From positions 1,302,001 to 1,366,000 of the forward strand of contig NZ_PHNC01000029.1 in the NCBI RefSeq assembly GCF_003121295.1: a DNA stretch of 64,000 nt, read 5' to 3'. The stretch comes from Streptomyces orinoci. GTDB lineage: Bacteria; Actinomycetota; Actinomycetes; Streptomycetales; Streptomycetaceae. The notes below the pieces were generated by a model, which worked only from the letters and a program-made list of their open reading frames with translations, was not told where the DNA came from and did not search any database. Of this stretch, positions 36,489 to 43,919 are shown piece by piece. The translations under genes were made by a program, and so were the position numbers. The first letter of the stretch is position 1, and every line of letters starts with the position of its first letter.

Positions 36489-36688
36489 TGCCGCCGGTAC
36501 CGCCGCGTACCTCGCTTGCACCACGCGAGGTGGCGCGGGAGGCCACGATCGGGGACGGGACGTGGGAGGTGCCGGCCTCGCACCACAGCAGGCATCAGCT
36601 GCTCGAACTCATTTGTCTCGCGGGGGTGTTCCGGATTCCGGCGGGCATGCTGAACAGCTGCCGGGCGCCGTTGGACGGGCCGCGATAG
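36488..36688 (+). pseudogene. Possible remnant of a carboxymuconolactone decarboxylase-like gene
   Basis: A 66-codon frame overlaps the MBL stop (TGATG). IGDGTWEVPASHHSRHQLL followed by ELICLAGVFRIPAGMLNS resembles the C-terminal helices of CMD/AhpD-like proteins. The N-terminal two thirds, with the CxxC/H site, are missing. It is either a fragment or a short coupled protein. Confidence 0.4.
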
Positions 36689-36706
36689 CAGGCTCCAAGA
36701 GCCTGC
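36688..36706 (+). terminator. Hairpin terminator of the MBL gene
   Basis: GCAGGCTC CAA GAGCCTGC followed by CTTT: an 8-bp stem, 3-base loop and short T-run immediately after the CMD-like frame. Confidence 0.65.
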
Positions 36707-36764
36707 CTTTACCTGGCTGGGGTAGGTTGACCTGCCTTGTTCCCGTACGGAGGAGAGAGAAGAC

Positions 36765-37253
36765 GTGCGCAAGGCAGCACAGATCACGGGGGCGGCGGTC
36801 ATCGCCGCTGTGCTGATGACGGGTTGCAGCAAGAGCAGTGACGGCGGCGACAAGAAGGCGGACGGCTCGGCGTCGGCCAGCGCGCAGCCGGCCCAGCAGC
36901 AGCCGAGCAGCCAGGCCCCGGCTCAGGACAAGAGCACCGATTTCAATATCGCTGACCTCAAGGGCGCTTGGGCCAAGGGCAAGCTGCTGGACAACAGCCT
37001 GGTCATCGTGTCCATTTCGGGCAATTACGCCGCGGTGAGCGCCGGGAAGGAGGCCTGTTCCGGCAAGCTGGCGGAGACCAGGCCGATCACCATGGACCTC
37101 AAGTGCCAGCCCGCCGGCGGTGAGTACAGCAAGGGCACCATCAAGCGCTACGACGGTAAGTCGATCACCGTCGCCTGGGCTTCCGGCAAGGAGGACGTCC
37201 TGGAGAAGAAGGTGTCGGACGGCAAGCCGGTCAACGGGCTGCCGGTGCACTGA
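36765..37253 (+). CDS. Lipoprotein of unknown function
   Basis: Predicted 162-aa protein. A signal peptide ends in the lipobox LMTGC (Cys21), followed by a Ser/Ala/Gln-rich linker and a small domain of about 95 residues with two cysteines (EACSGK and LKCQPAG). GTG 36765 has a strong GGAGGAG site. The domain is strand-rich, resembling small surface domains without known function. It may be exported through Sec and anchored in the membrane. Confidence 0.8.
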   Translation: MRKAAQITGAAVIAAVLMTGCSKSSDGGDKKADGSASASAQPAQQQPSSQAPAQDKSTDFNIADLKGAWAKGKLLDNSLVIVSISGNYAAVSAGKEACSGKLAETRPITMDLKCQPAGGEYSKGTIKRYDGKSITVAWASGKEDVLEKKVSDGKPVNGLPVH

Positions 37254-37269
37254 GCGCGCTGGGCGCGCT

Positions 37270-37352
37270 GGCGCGCGTTTGGCGCGTTGGGTGCGTAGCA
37301 GCCGCCGGTGGCCCGGGACCTGCGTCAGTCCATGGGCGCCGGCGGCGAGCGG
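37270..37352 (-). pseudogene. Remnant of the 3' end of paralogue A
   Basis: On the minus strand the fragment encodes AHGLTQVPGHRRLLRTQRA, close to AHGLAQVLGYRRLLRAERA at the end of the gene at 34073. It overlaps nothing else and sits directly after the lipoprotein stop. Confidence 0.6.
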
Positions 37353-37387
37353 CGGCGCGGCCGCGGGGCGGGGGCGGGTGCGGGCCG

Positions 37388-37424
37388 TATGTGGCTGGTC
37401 GCGCAGTTCCCCGCGCCCCTGACG
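37388..37424. repeat. Dispersed GCGCAGTTCCCCGCGCCCC repeat copy
   Basis: TGGTCGCGCAGTTCCCCGCG followed by CCCCTGACGGGGCG, the same unit that is found at 28.0, 42.2-42.7, 56.6-56.8 and 63.2 kb. It lies in the gap before the 37443 gene. Confidence 0.75.
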
Positions 37425-37442
37425 GGGCGGGGTGCCGACGGC

Positions 37443-38033
37443 TCAGGTCGCCGTGGGGCGGGAAGCCTGGCTTTCGCGGCGTAGGCGGCGTCGGTGGTGG
37501 AGGGGCTTGCCGGCGCTGTGGGTGGCGGCGAGGAGGAAGGCGGGGGTGCCGCCCAGGTCTGTTGGCGAGCCGGTGGCCAGGGCCGCGGCCAGGGCGCAGA
37601 AGGCGGCCGAGCCGGCCGCCCAGGCCAGGGTGTGGAGGGGGCAGGACCAGCGCCGTACCGAGGCCGGGTCGTGGTCCAAGTCCTGCCAGAGGGTGAGGAG
37701 TTGGCGCAGCTGTCGGTCGCGGCGGTGGGTGAGGGCGGCGCTGCCGGCGGCGCCGGTCAGGAAGAGGACGCCGAGGAAGAGCCAGGGGACGTAGGACCGC
37801 CAGCCCTGTTGGTCCAGGTAGTGCCGGGTTCCGGTGGCGCACAGGTACCAGGCCAGGGTGAGCCAGCAGGCCAGGAAGGCGACCATCAGCAGCTCACGGA
37901 GGGACAGCGCGACGCGGGTGCCCTCGCGGAGGGCGCGGGCGCGGTCGGCGAGCAGCGCCTGGCGGTCGGGCCAGGCGCGGATCTCCGGGGGCGGTGGGGG
38001 TGGCGGCAGGGGCAGGCGCTTTATGGGGCTCAT
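37443..38033 (-). CDS. Polyproline-start membrane protein, paralogue B
   Basis: Predicted 196-aa protein. LPPPPPPPEIRAWPDRQALL and LADRARALREGT match paralogue A (34073-34630). Four hydrophobic segments follow, then a basic Arg-rich end. The ATG at 38033 has no clear ribosome site and lies inside a run of 16-bp repeats. Unknown function. Confidence 0.65.
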   Translation of the reverse strand: MSPIKRLPLPPPPPPPEIRAWPDRQALLADRARALREGTRVALSLRELLMVAFLACWLTLAWYLCATGTRHYLDQQGWRSYVPWLFLGVLFLTGAAGSAALTHRRDRQLRQLLTLWQDLDHDPASVRRWSCPLHTLAWAAGSAAFCALAAALATGSPTDLGGTPAFLLAATHSAGKPLHHRRRLRRESQASRPTAT

Positions 38034-38080
38034 GGAGCTTATGGGGCTACGGGCTTATGGGGCTACGGGCTTATGGGGTC
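38021..38080. repeat. 16-bp tandem repeats at the start of paralogue B
   Basis: TTATGGGGCTACGGGC repeats with a 16-bp period at about 38039, 38055 and 38071, with a degenerate copy from 38021. The block spans the paralogue B start codon and runs to the tsaD stop at 38079. Confidence 0.75.
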
Positions 38081-39215
38081 AGGAGTAGAGGTTGTCCTTG
38101 CTCAGCTCGTGGAAGTGGTCGTGGTCGTGGCCATGGCCATGCGCGTGGTCATGGTCGTGGTCGTGGCCGGGGACGTGGGGGTCGGTGACCGGGAGGGAGG
38201 AGTCCGCGGAGAGGTCCCAGGAGGAGGCGGCGCGGCCGCGGGCGACCATTTCGGCGCCCAGGGCGGCGACCATGGCGCCGTTGTCGGTGCACAGCTTGGG
38301 ACGCGGGACGCGCAGCGTTATGCCCGCGTCCTCACAGCGGCGTTCGGCCATGGCGCGCAGCCGGGTGTTGGCGGCCACTCCGCCGCCGATCATCAGGTGC
38401 TCCACTCCATGGTCCTTGCAGGCGCGGACGGCCTTGCGGGTGAGGACGTCCACCACGGCCTCCTGGAAGGAGGCGGCCACATCGGCGACGGGGACGTTCT
38501 CCCCGGCGGCCCGCTTGGCCTCGATCCAGCGGGCGACGGCGGTCTTCAGGCCGGAGAAGGAGAAGTCGTAGACGGGGTCGCGGGGGCCGGTCAGGCCGCG
38601 CGGGAAGCGGATGGCGTCCGGGTCGCCCTCGCGGGCGTAGCGGTCGATCACCGGGCCGCCGGGGAAGCCCAGATTGAGCACTCGGGCGATCTTGTCGAAG
38701 GCCTCGCCCGCGGCGTCGTCGATGGTGGAGCCGAGGGGGCGGACGTCGGAGGTGATGTCCGGGGCGAGGAGCAGGGAGGAGTGGCCGCCGGAGACCAGGA
38801 GGGCCATGGTGGGCTCGGGGAGGGCGCCGTGCTCCAGCTGGTCCACGCAGATGTGCGAGGCCAGGTGGTTGACGCCGTAGAGCGGCTTGCCCAGCGCGTA
38901 GGCGTACGCCTTGGCGGCCGAGACGCCGACCAGCAGGGCGCCGGCCAGGCCGGGGCCCGCGGTGACCGCGATGCCGTCCAGGTCGGAGGCGGCGACGCCG
39001 GCCTCCTTCAGGGCGCGCTGGATGGTGGGGACCATCGCCTCCAGATGGGCACGGGAGGCGACCTCGGGGACCACTCCGCCGAAGCGGGCGTGCTCATCGA
39101 CACTGGAGGCGACCGCGTCGGCAAGCAGGGTGTGGCCGCGGACGATGCCGACGCCGGTCTCGTCGCAGGAGGTCTCGATGCCGAGGACGAGCGGTTCGTC
39201 AGCCTTGCGAGTCAT
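38079..39215 (-). CDS. tsaD: tRNA N6-adenosine threonylcarbamoyltransferase TsaD, His-rich tail
   Basis: Predicted 378-aa Kae1/TsaD protein. It transfers threonylcarbamoyl from TC-AMP to A37 of ANN-decoding tRNAs, working with TsaB and TsaE. Metal ligands H117 and H121 in NHLASH and the nucleotide-binding VSGGHSSL are intact. After the catalytic domain, residues about 351-369 form a HDH/HGH tract with ten histidines, an unusual extension. Its start overlaps rimI by 17 bp, and rimI overlaps tsaB by 4 bp, so tsaB-rimI-tsaD is one operon. Confidence 0.97.
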   Translation of the reverse strand: MTRKADEPLVLGIETSCDETGVGIVRGHTLLADAVASSVDEHARFGGVVPEVASRAHLEAMVPTIQRALKEAGVAASDLDGIAVTAGPGLAGALLVGVSAAKAYAYALGKPLYGVNHLASHICVDQLEHGALPEPTMALLVSGGHSSLLLAPDITSDVRPLGSTIDDAAGEAFDKIARVLNLGFPGGPVIDRYAREGDPDAIRFPRGLTGPRDPVYDFSFSGLKTAVARWIEAKRAAGENVPVADVAASFQEAVVDVLTRKAVRACKDHGVEHLMIGGGVAANTRLRAMAERRCEDAGITLRVPRPKLCTDNGAMVAALGAEMVARGRAASSWDLSADSSLPVTDPHVPGHDHDHDHAHGHGHDHDHFHELSKDNLYS

Positions 39216-39729
39216 GGGGCATTCCTTGCTGGTTGTCCGGGTGGACGAGGGTCAGACGCATTACCAGCGCATCGACGTTGCCGGGCTGGTAGTAGCCGCG
39301 GCGGATGCCGACGGGCTCGAAACCGAAGCGCTCGTAGAGGCGTTGGGCGCGGGTGTTGTCCACGCGCACTTCCAGGAGCACCTCGCGGCACTCGAAGTCG
39401 GTTGCCGCGGTGAGGAGTTCGCCCAGCAGCCGGGAGCCCAGGCCGGTGCTCCAGTGCTCGAAGGCGACGGCGATGGTCTGGACATCGCCGGTGCCGTCCA
39501 CCGCGGCCAGGCCGGCGTAGCCGACCACCCGGTCGGTGTCGTCCACGGCCACCAGATAGCGGCGGTTGGCCCCGGCGCCCCGGGCGTGGGCGAGTTCGGA
39601 CCAGAACAGGCCCTTGGACCAGGCGTCGTCGGGGAACAGCGCGCGTTCCAGATCCAGTACCGGCGCGATGTCCCACCAGCGCATCTCCCGGATGCGCACC
39701 TTCTCGGCGGTCGCGTCCACGGTGCTCAC
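39199..39729 (-). CDS. rimI: Ribosomal protein S18-alanine N-acetyltransferase (RimI-like)
   Basis: Predicted 176-aa GNAT acetyltransferase. The acetyl-CoA loop is in FEHWSTGLGSRLLGEL, and EVRVDNTRAQRLYERFGF is the RimI signature. RimI acetylates the N terminus of ribosomal protein S18 and is usually encoded with tsaB and tsaD. GTG 39729 is used: it overlaps the tsaB stop by four bases. Overlaps tsaD's start by 17 bp. Confidence 0.95.
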   Translation of the reverse strand: MSTVDATAEKVRIREMRWWDIAPVLDLERALFPDDAWSKGLFWSELAHARGAGANRRYLVAVDDTDRVVGYAGLAAVDGTGDVQTIAVAFEHWSTGLGSRLLGELLTAATDFECREVLLEVRVDNTRAQRLYERFGFEPVGIRRGYYQPGNVDALVMRLTLVHPDNQQGMPHDSQG

Positions 39730-40394
39730 TTGGGGGTGACCACCTTGTAGTTGGCCGGTACCTGGGCGTCCGGGCGGCGCAGATACAGCGGCCGGCCGGG
39801 CAGGAACTCGCCGCCGCCGCGCAGCTTCTCCACGGCCAGCGCGGCCAGGGCGGCGGCCGACTGGTGCTGGGGGAGGTCGGCGCGTACGTCCGAGAAGGCG
39901 TCGGCGTAGAGCACCGCGCCCGCGCCCACCGCGGTCAGCCCGGCCAGCGGCTCGGTGAGGTCGCCGGGGCGGTCCACGGCGGGCTCGGTGATCCGGGTGC
40001 GGGGGTCGGCGTACCTGGCCCAGTACACCTCCTTGCGGCGGGCGTCGGTGGCCACCACGAACTCGCCGGTCAGGCCCGCCTGGCCGGCGGCATAGGCAAT
40101 GCCGTCCAGGCTGCACAGGCTGTGCACGGGGATGGAGAGGGCGGCGCCGAAGGTGGCGGCGGTGACGATGCCGACCCGCAGGCCGGTGTACGGGCCGGGG
40201 CCCACGCCGGTGACGATGCCGGTCAGGTCCTTCAGTGTGCGGCCGGCCTCGGCGAGCACCCGGTCCACGGCGGGCAGCAGCAGCTCGCCGTGCCGGCGTG
40301 CGTCCACCTGGTGTGACTCGGCGAGCACGGACTCTCCGTCGTGCAGGGCGACGGTGACGGCAGGGGTTGCGGTATCAAGAGCGAGCAGCAGCAC
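39726..40394 (-). CDS. tsaB: tRNA threonylcarbamoyladenosine biosynthesis protein TsaB
   Basis: Predicted 222-aa ASKHA-fold paralogue of TsaD that scaffolds the TsaBDE complex. DTATPAVTVAL near the start and GVGPGPYTGLRVG near residue 70 are typical. First gene of the tsaB-rimI-tsaD operon; the divergent gene at 40645 begins about 250 bp away. Confidence 0.95.
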   Translation of the reverse strand: MLLLALDTATPAVTVALHDGESVLAESHQVDARRHGELLLPAVDRVLAEAGRTLKDLTGIVTGVGPGPYTGLRVGIVTAATFGAALSIPVHSLCSLDGIAYAAGQAGLTGEFVVATDARRKEVYWARYADPRTRITEPAVDRPGDLTEPLAGLTAVGAGAVLYADAFSDVRADLPQHQSAAALAALAVEKLRGGGEFLPGRPLYLRRPDAQVPANYKVVTPK

Positions 40395-40644
40395 AGTGAC
40401 AAGCCTACGGCGCGCGATGGGGCGGACGGTGCGCGCGTCCGCTGCTCCCGGGGGCCCTCCGGGGGCGCGATGGGAGCGCGTCGCGGGGGGTGCCGTGGGT
40501 GCTACGGTCAGCCGGGGGCCGGATGCCGTGCGGCTGGGCTGCCTGGGTTGGCTGGATCGGTTGGTCGGCTGGGTCGGCTGGGTCGGCTGCCGGCCGTATC
40601 GGCCCTATACAGGCGGTATACCGGCCCGTACACAGGACGAAAGG

Positions 40645-41232
40645 GTGCGCAGGGTGGCACGCAACAGCTCGGGTGTGGTTGTGGCCGGGCTCACCGCCGG
40701 TGCGCTGGCGGTGGTCGGATTCCTCGCCTACCAGGCATCGGCGGCCAACGACAAGCCGGTCCGGCCGGCCCACGCCTCCTCCTCGCCCTCGGCCCAGCCC
40801 TCGGGCAAGGGCAAGGACGACAAGGCCAAGGGCCCGGAGACGGACAAGGCGGCGCCGCCGGCCGGGTCGGGGACCGGGAAGCGGGTCGTCTATGCGCTGG
40901 GCCAGAAGCGGGTGTGGCTGGTGGGAGCGGACGAGAAGACGGCGCGCTCCTTCGCCGTGGCGCCCAGCTCGGTCAGCCCGGCGCCCGGCACGTACTCGGT
41001 GACCTCGCGCAGCCCCACCGGCACCGGCTCGGACGGGGTACCGATCGAGCATGTGGTGCGGTTCGGGCGGGACGCCACGGGGGTGGTCTTCGGCTTCAGC
41101 GCGGCGGTGGACGGGTCCTCGCCGGATCCGAGTTCGCCGAAGAAGACGGGGGCCATCCGGGAGACTCCGGCGGATGGGCGGGCGATGTGGGAGTTCGCCA
41201 CGCGGGATACGAAGATCGTGGTGGTTCGCTGA
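40645..41232 (+). CDS. Membrane-anchored YkuD-like protein without catalytic cysteine
   Basis: Predicted 195-aa protein. One N-terminal helix (VVVAGLTAGALAVVGFLAY) and a Ser/Lys/Pro linker precede a domain resembling the L,D-transpeptidase (YkuD) fold: YALGQKRVWLVG at the start, SPAPGTYSVTSR, and a final KTGAIRETPADGRAMWEFA. In active enzymes the last motif is (S/H)GC-IR; here cysteine is alanine and the preceding histidine is absent. It is probably non-enzymatic, binding wall or a partner. GTG 40645 or 40654 may be the start. Divergent from tsaB, 250 bp away. Confidence 0.65.
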   Translation: MRRVARNSSGVVVAGLTAGALAVVGFLAYQASAANDKPVRPAHASSSPSAQPSGKGKDDKAKGPETDKAAPPAGSGTGKRVVYALGQKRVWLVGADEKTARSFAVAPSSVSPAPGTYSVTSRSPTGTGSDGVPIEHVVRFGRDATGVVFGFSAAVDGSSPDPSSPKKTGAIRETPADGRAMWEFATRDTKIVVVR

Positions 41233-41256
41233 TCGCCCTGGGGGGCGCTGGGCTGC

Positions 41257-41457
41257 TCAGGCGGCGCGGTGCGCGGTGCTTCGGCGTTCGGCGCTTCCGC
41301 GCTCCGGTGCGGGGTCGTCCTCGGCGGGCTCGGGCGGCTGCGGCGCCGGCGGCTTGGAGACCGCGTCCGCGGCGGCGCAGGACGCGAGGAGGTCGCGCAT
41401 CGAGGGGGTCCGCTCCTCGGAGCGGTCCGGCACGGCGGCAGGCTCGGGTGCCGACAT
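41257..41457 (-). CDS. Small conserved protein under a predicted iron box
   Basis: Predicted 66-aa protein. ATG 41457 has a strong AGGAGG site. The sequence starts with MSAPEPAAVPDRSEER, has a conserved-looking TPSMRDLLASCAAADAV core with one cysteine, and ends in a Pro/Glu/Arg-rich tail. No signal peptide. A perfect 18-bp palindrome of the DmdR/IdeR type lies 27-44 bp upstream. It may belong to the iron starvation response. Function unknown. Confidence 0.75.
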   Translation of the reverse strand: MSAPEPAAVPDRSEERTPSMRDLLASCAAADAVSKPPAPQPPEPAEDDPAPERGSAERRSTAHRAA

Positions 41458-41483
41458 GGGTGCCTCCTGAGGCAGATGGGCAA

Positions 41484-41501
41484 GGTTAGGTAGACCTAAC
41501 C
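41484..41501 (-). promoter_or_regulatory. Predicted DmdR1/IdeR iron box
   Basis: GGTTAGGT AG ACCTAACC is a perfect 8-2-8 inverted repeat. Aligned to the 19-bp actinobacterial iron-box consensus (TTAGGTTAGGCTAACCTAA), a shifted frame matches 14 positions. It lies just upstream of the 66-aa gene, where a bound repressor would block transcription in iron-replete cells. Confidence 0.75.
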
Positions 41502-41568
41502 GTGTCTCTGCCTTCCATGTGACCACGGCCGGGCGGGCGCGCGCAACATCTTGCCGACAGCTTGTCGG

Positions 41569-42096
41569 TTAGTGTCCGAGGGCCGCCAGGTCGGTGTCCG
41601 CCCAGCGGGCGCCATAGCCGGTGAGGGTGACGGTACGGACGTCATCGGCGTCCTCGTCCTGGGGCGCCGCGTCGCCCACCGACCGGGAGATGAACACTCG
41701 CAGGCGGTCCTCGGAGAGCTCCTCGACCTTGCCGTCGCCCCACTCCACGACGATGACCGACTCGGGCAGCGAGACGTCCAGGTCCAGGTCCTCCATCTCG
41801 TCCAGGCCGCCGGAGAGGCGGTAGGCGTCCACATGGACCAGGGCCGGGCCGCCGGAGAGGGAGGGGTGCACCCGGGCGATCACAAAGGTCGGCGAGGTCA
41901 CCGCGCCGCGTACGCCCAGACCCTCGCCGAGGCCACGGGTCAGCGTGGTCTTGCCCGCGCCCAGCTCGCCGGAGAGGAGGACCAGGTCGCCGGGGCGCAG
42001 CAGGGCGGCCAGGCGGCGGCCCAGTTCGCGCATCTCCTCGGCGGTCTTGATGGTCAGTGCGGTGGGGGTACCGGGGGTTTGAAGCGGGGCGTTCAT
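41569..42096 (-). CDS. tsaE: tRNA threonylcarbamoyladenosine ATPase TsaE
   Basis: Predicted 175-aa P-loop ATPase. GELGAGKTT spans 43-51, and the family signature SPTFVIARVH follows. TsaE drives the TsaBD cycle of t6A tRNA modification. The C-terminal part after residue 130 is acidic and longer than in E. coli. ATG 42096 has a weak ribosome site. Upstream lies the 97-bp repeat array and then the hydrolase-alr pair on the same strand. Confidence 0.95.
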   Translation of the reverse strand: MNAPLQTPGTPTALTIKTAEEMRELGRRLAALLRPGDLVLLSGELGAGKTTLTRGLGEGLGVRGAVTSPTFVIARVHPSLSGGPALVHVDAYRLSGGLDEMEDLDLDVSLPESVIVVEWGDGKVEELSEDRLRVFISRSVGDAAPQDEDADDVRTVTLTGYGARWADTDLAALGH

Positions 42097-42169
42097 ACCG
42101 ATCGATGGTACGGGGCGGGGTGTCTGCGGGTGCGGGGTGTTTTGGGCGGGCGGGGTTCCGGCCCGCATC

Positions 42170-42735
42170 TGCCTATGTCCCTGGCCGTTCGGCCGCGGGC
42201 CGTGGCTGGTCGGCCGCAGGCCGTGGCTGGTTGCTCGCGCAGTTCCCCGCGCCCCTGAGGGTTCCGGTTGTGGGCAGTCGTTCCGCAGGGCGATGGGGGC
42301 GCCCCCCGGCAGGGGGCTGGGGGAGGGTCGGCACAACCGGCCACCGGGCCGCACTCGGTGATGAAACGGCGTCTGCCGACGACCCTCGCCGTTCGGCCGC
42401 AGGCCGTGCGTGGCTGCTCGCGCAGTTCCCCGCGCCCCTGAGAGGGCGCACCCGACGAAGCAAGGGCGTCTGCCCAGGGCCCTGGCCGGGCGGCCGCAGG
42501 CCGTGCGTGGCTGCTCGCGCAGTTCCCCGCGCCCCTGAGAGGGCGCACCCGACGAAGCAAGGGCGTCTGCCGAGGACCCTCGCCGTTCGGCCGCGGGCCG
42601 TGCGTGGCTGGTCGCGCAGTTCCCCGCGCCCCTGAGGAGGCGCACCCGACGAAGCAAGGGCGTCTGCCCAGGGCCCTGGCCGGGCGGCCGCGGGCCGTGG
42701 GGGTTGCTCGCGCAGTTCCCCGCGCCCCTGGCGGG
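42170..42735. repeat. 97-bp tandem repeat array between tsaE and the hydrolase gene
   Basis: The string AGTTCCCCGCGCCCCTGAG recurs at 42241 (diverged), 42424, 42521, 42618 and 42714: spacing 97, 97 and 96 bp for the last four. Each unit also holds GCACCCGACGAAGCAAGGGC and a GGCCGCGGGCC-type palindrome. The array fills almost all of the 647-bp gap 42097-42743. No gene is visible in it. Confidence 0.9.
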
Positions 42736-42743
42736 GCGCCGCC

Positions 42744-43919
42744 CTACGGGGCGTCGGCGGTGTGGGGGTGGGGGTTGGTCAGGGCACCGGCCGCGGTCAG
42801 GAGGGAGCGGAGGCGGTCCTCGATCAGGGTGGGGGTTTCCAGGAGGAGGAGATGACCCGCACCGGGGATCAGGACCAGCTCCGCGTCCGGCAGCGCGGCG
42901 GCGATGACCTCGCTGTGGGCAGCGGGGATGACCAGGTCCTTGTCGCCCGCGGCCACCAGCACCGGCACGCCCGCGAACGCGCCCAGCGCCGCGCTCTTGT
43001 CGTGGCCGGCCAGTGCCGGGTAGAACTCGGCGACCACATCCACCGGGGTGGACTCCAGCAGCCGTTCGCCGAACCGGGCCACCGCCGGGTCGATGTCCCG
43101 GGAGCCGAAGGAGTAGCGGCGGTAGATCCCGGCCAGCAGCTCCGCCCCGGCCCGGCGGCCCTTCTCCACCAGCTCCGGCTGGGCGGTCATCAGCTTGAAC
43201 GCGCCGGGCAGCACCCGCCGTACCACGCTCATCCCCACCGTCGGCAGACCGAAGGTCAGCTCGCCCAGCCGGCCGGAGGAGGTGGCCAGGAAGGCCGCCC
43301 CCAGCACCCGGTCGCTGATCAGCTCCGGGTACTGGGCGGCCAGCGCCATCTGTGTCATACCGCCCATGGAGTGCCCCACCAGCACCAGCGGCCCCCGGGG
43401 CGCGGCGGCCTCGATGACCGTTCTGAGGTCGCGGCCCAGCAGGTCGATGGAGGGCTCGCTCGCGCTGCGCCCGGAGCGGCCATGGCTGCGCTGGTCCCAG
43501 AAGACCATGCGGACCGCGCCGCGCAGGGCCGCGCGCTGGAAGTGCCAGGCGTCCTGGTTGAGACAGTAACCATGGCTGAAAACCACGGTGACCGGTGGTG
43601 CGGGGCGGCGGCCGAAGAGCCGCGCCCGGCGCTCCGGACCGGCCTGGTCCACCTCGTCGATCTCGTAGTAGAGCTCGGTGCCGTCCTCGGCCCGGACCTT
43701 GCCCGGGGTGCCGCGCAGCGTCCCGTAGGGGCCGGCCGAGTCCAGCGCCAGCCGCGCCTTGCGGCGCATCCCACGGCCCACGGTCAGCCGTTCGGCCACC
43801 ACACCGGCCGCCGCTCCCGCGGCGACCACGCCCACCGCGGCGCCGGCCAGCGCCGCACCGCGCAGCCAGCCGCTCGCCCCGCCGCCCGTCACCCTGCCCG
43901 CACTGTCACCCTCGCTCAT
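42744..43919 (-). CDS. Membrane-anchored alpha/beta hydrolase
   Basis: Predicted 391-aa protein. An N-terminal hydrophobic helix (GAALAGAAVGVVAAGAAAG) precedes an alpha/beta-hydrolase domain with the oxyanion motif VFSHGYCLN, the nucleophile in GHSMGG, a catalytic Asp in AAGDKDLVIP and His in PGAGHLLLLE. Such hydrolases beside alr and tsaE are a conserved Streptomyces feature, but the substrate is unknown. Its start overlaps the alr stop by 4 bp. Confidence 0.92.
   Translation of the reverse strand: MSEGDSAGRVTGGGASGWLRGAALAGAAVGVVAAGAAAGVVAERLTVGRGMRRKARLALDSAGPYGTLRGTPGKVRAEDGTELYYEIDEVDQAGPERRARLFGRRPAPPVTVVFSHGYCLNQDAWHFQRAALRGAVRMVFWDQRSHGRSGRSASEPSIDLLGRDLRTVIEAAAPRGPLVLVGHSMGGMTQMALAAQYPELISDRVLGAAFLATSSGRLGELTFGLPTVGMSVVRRVLPGAFKLMTAQPELVEKGRRAGAELLAGIYRRYSFGSRDIDPAVARFGERLLESTPVDVVAEFYPALAGHDKSAALGAFAGVPVLVAAGDKDLVIPAAHSEVIAAALPDAELVLIPGAGHLLLLETPTLIEDRLRSLLTAAGALTNPHPHTADAP

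Noticed and set aside
29839..38033. Integrative element or prophage
   Set aside because: No integrase, relaxase, capsid or terminase gene and no flanking tRNA or attachment repeats were found, despite accessory content.
42170..42735. CRISPR array or origin at the 97-bp repeats
   Set aside because: Spacers are themselves repeated, units are 97 bp, and no DnaA-box cluster or cas genes were seen.
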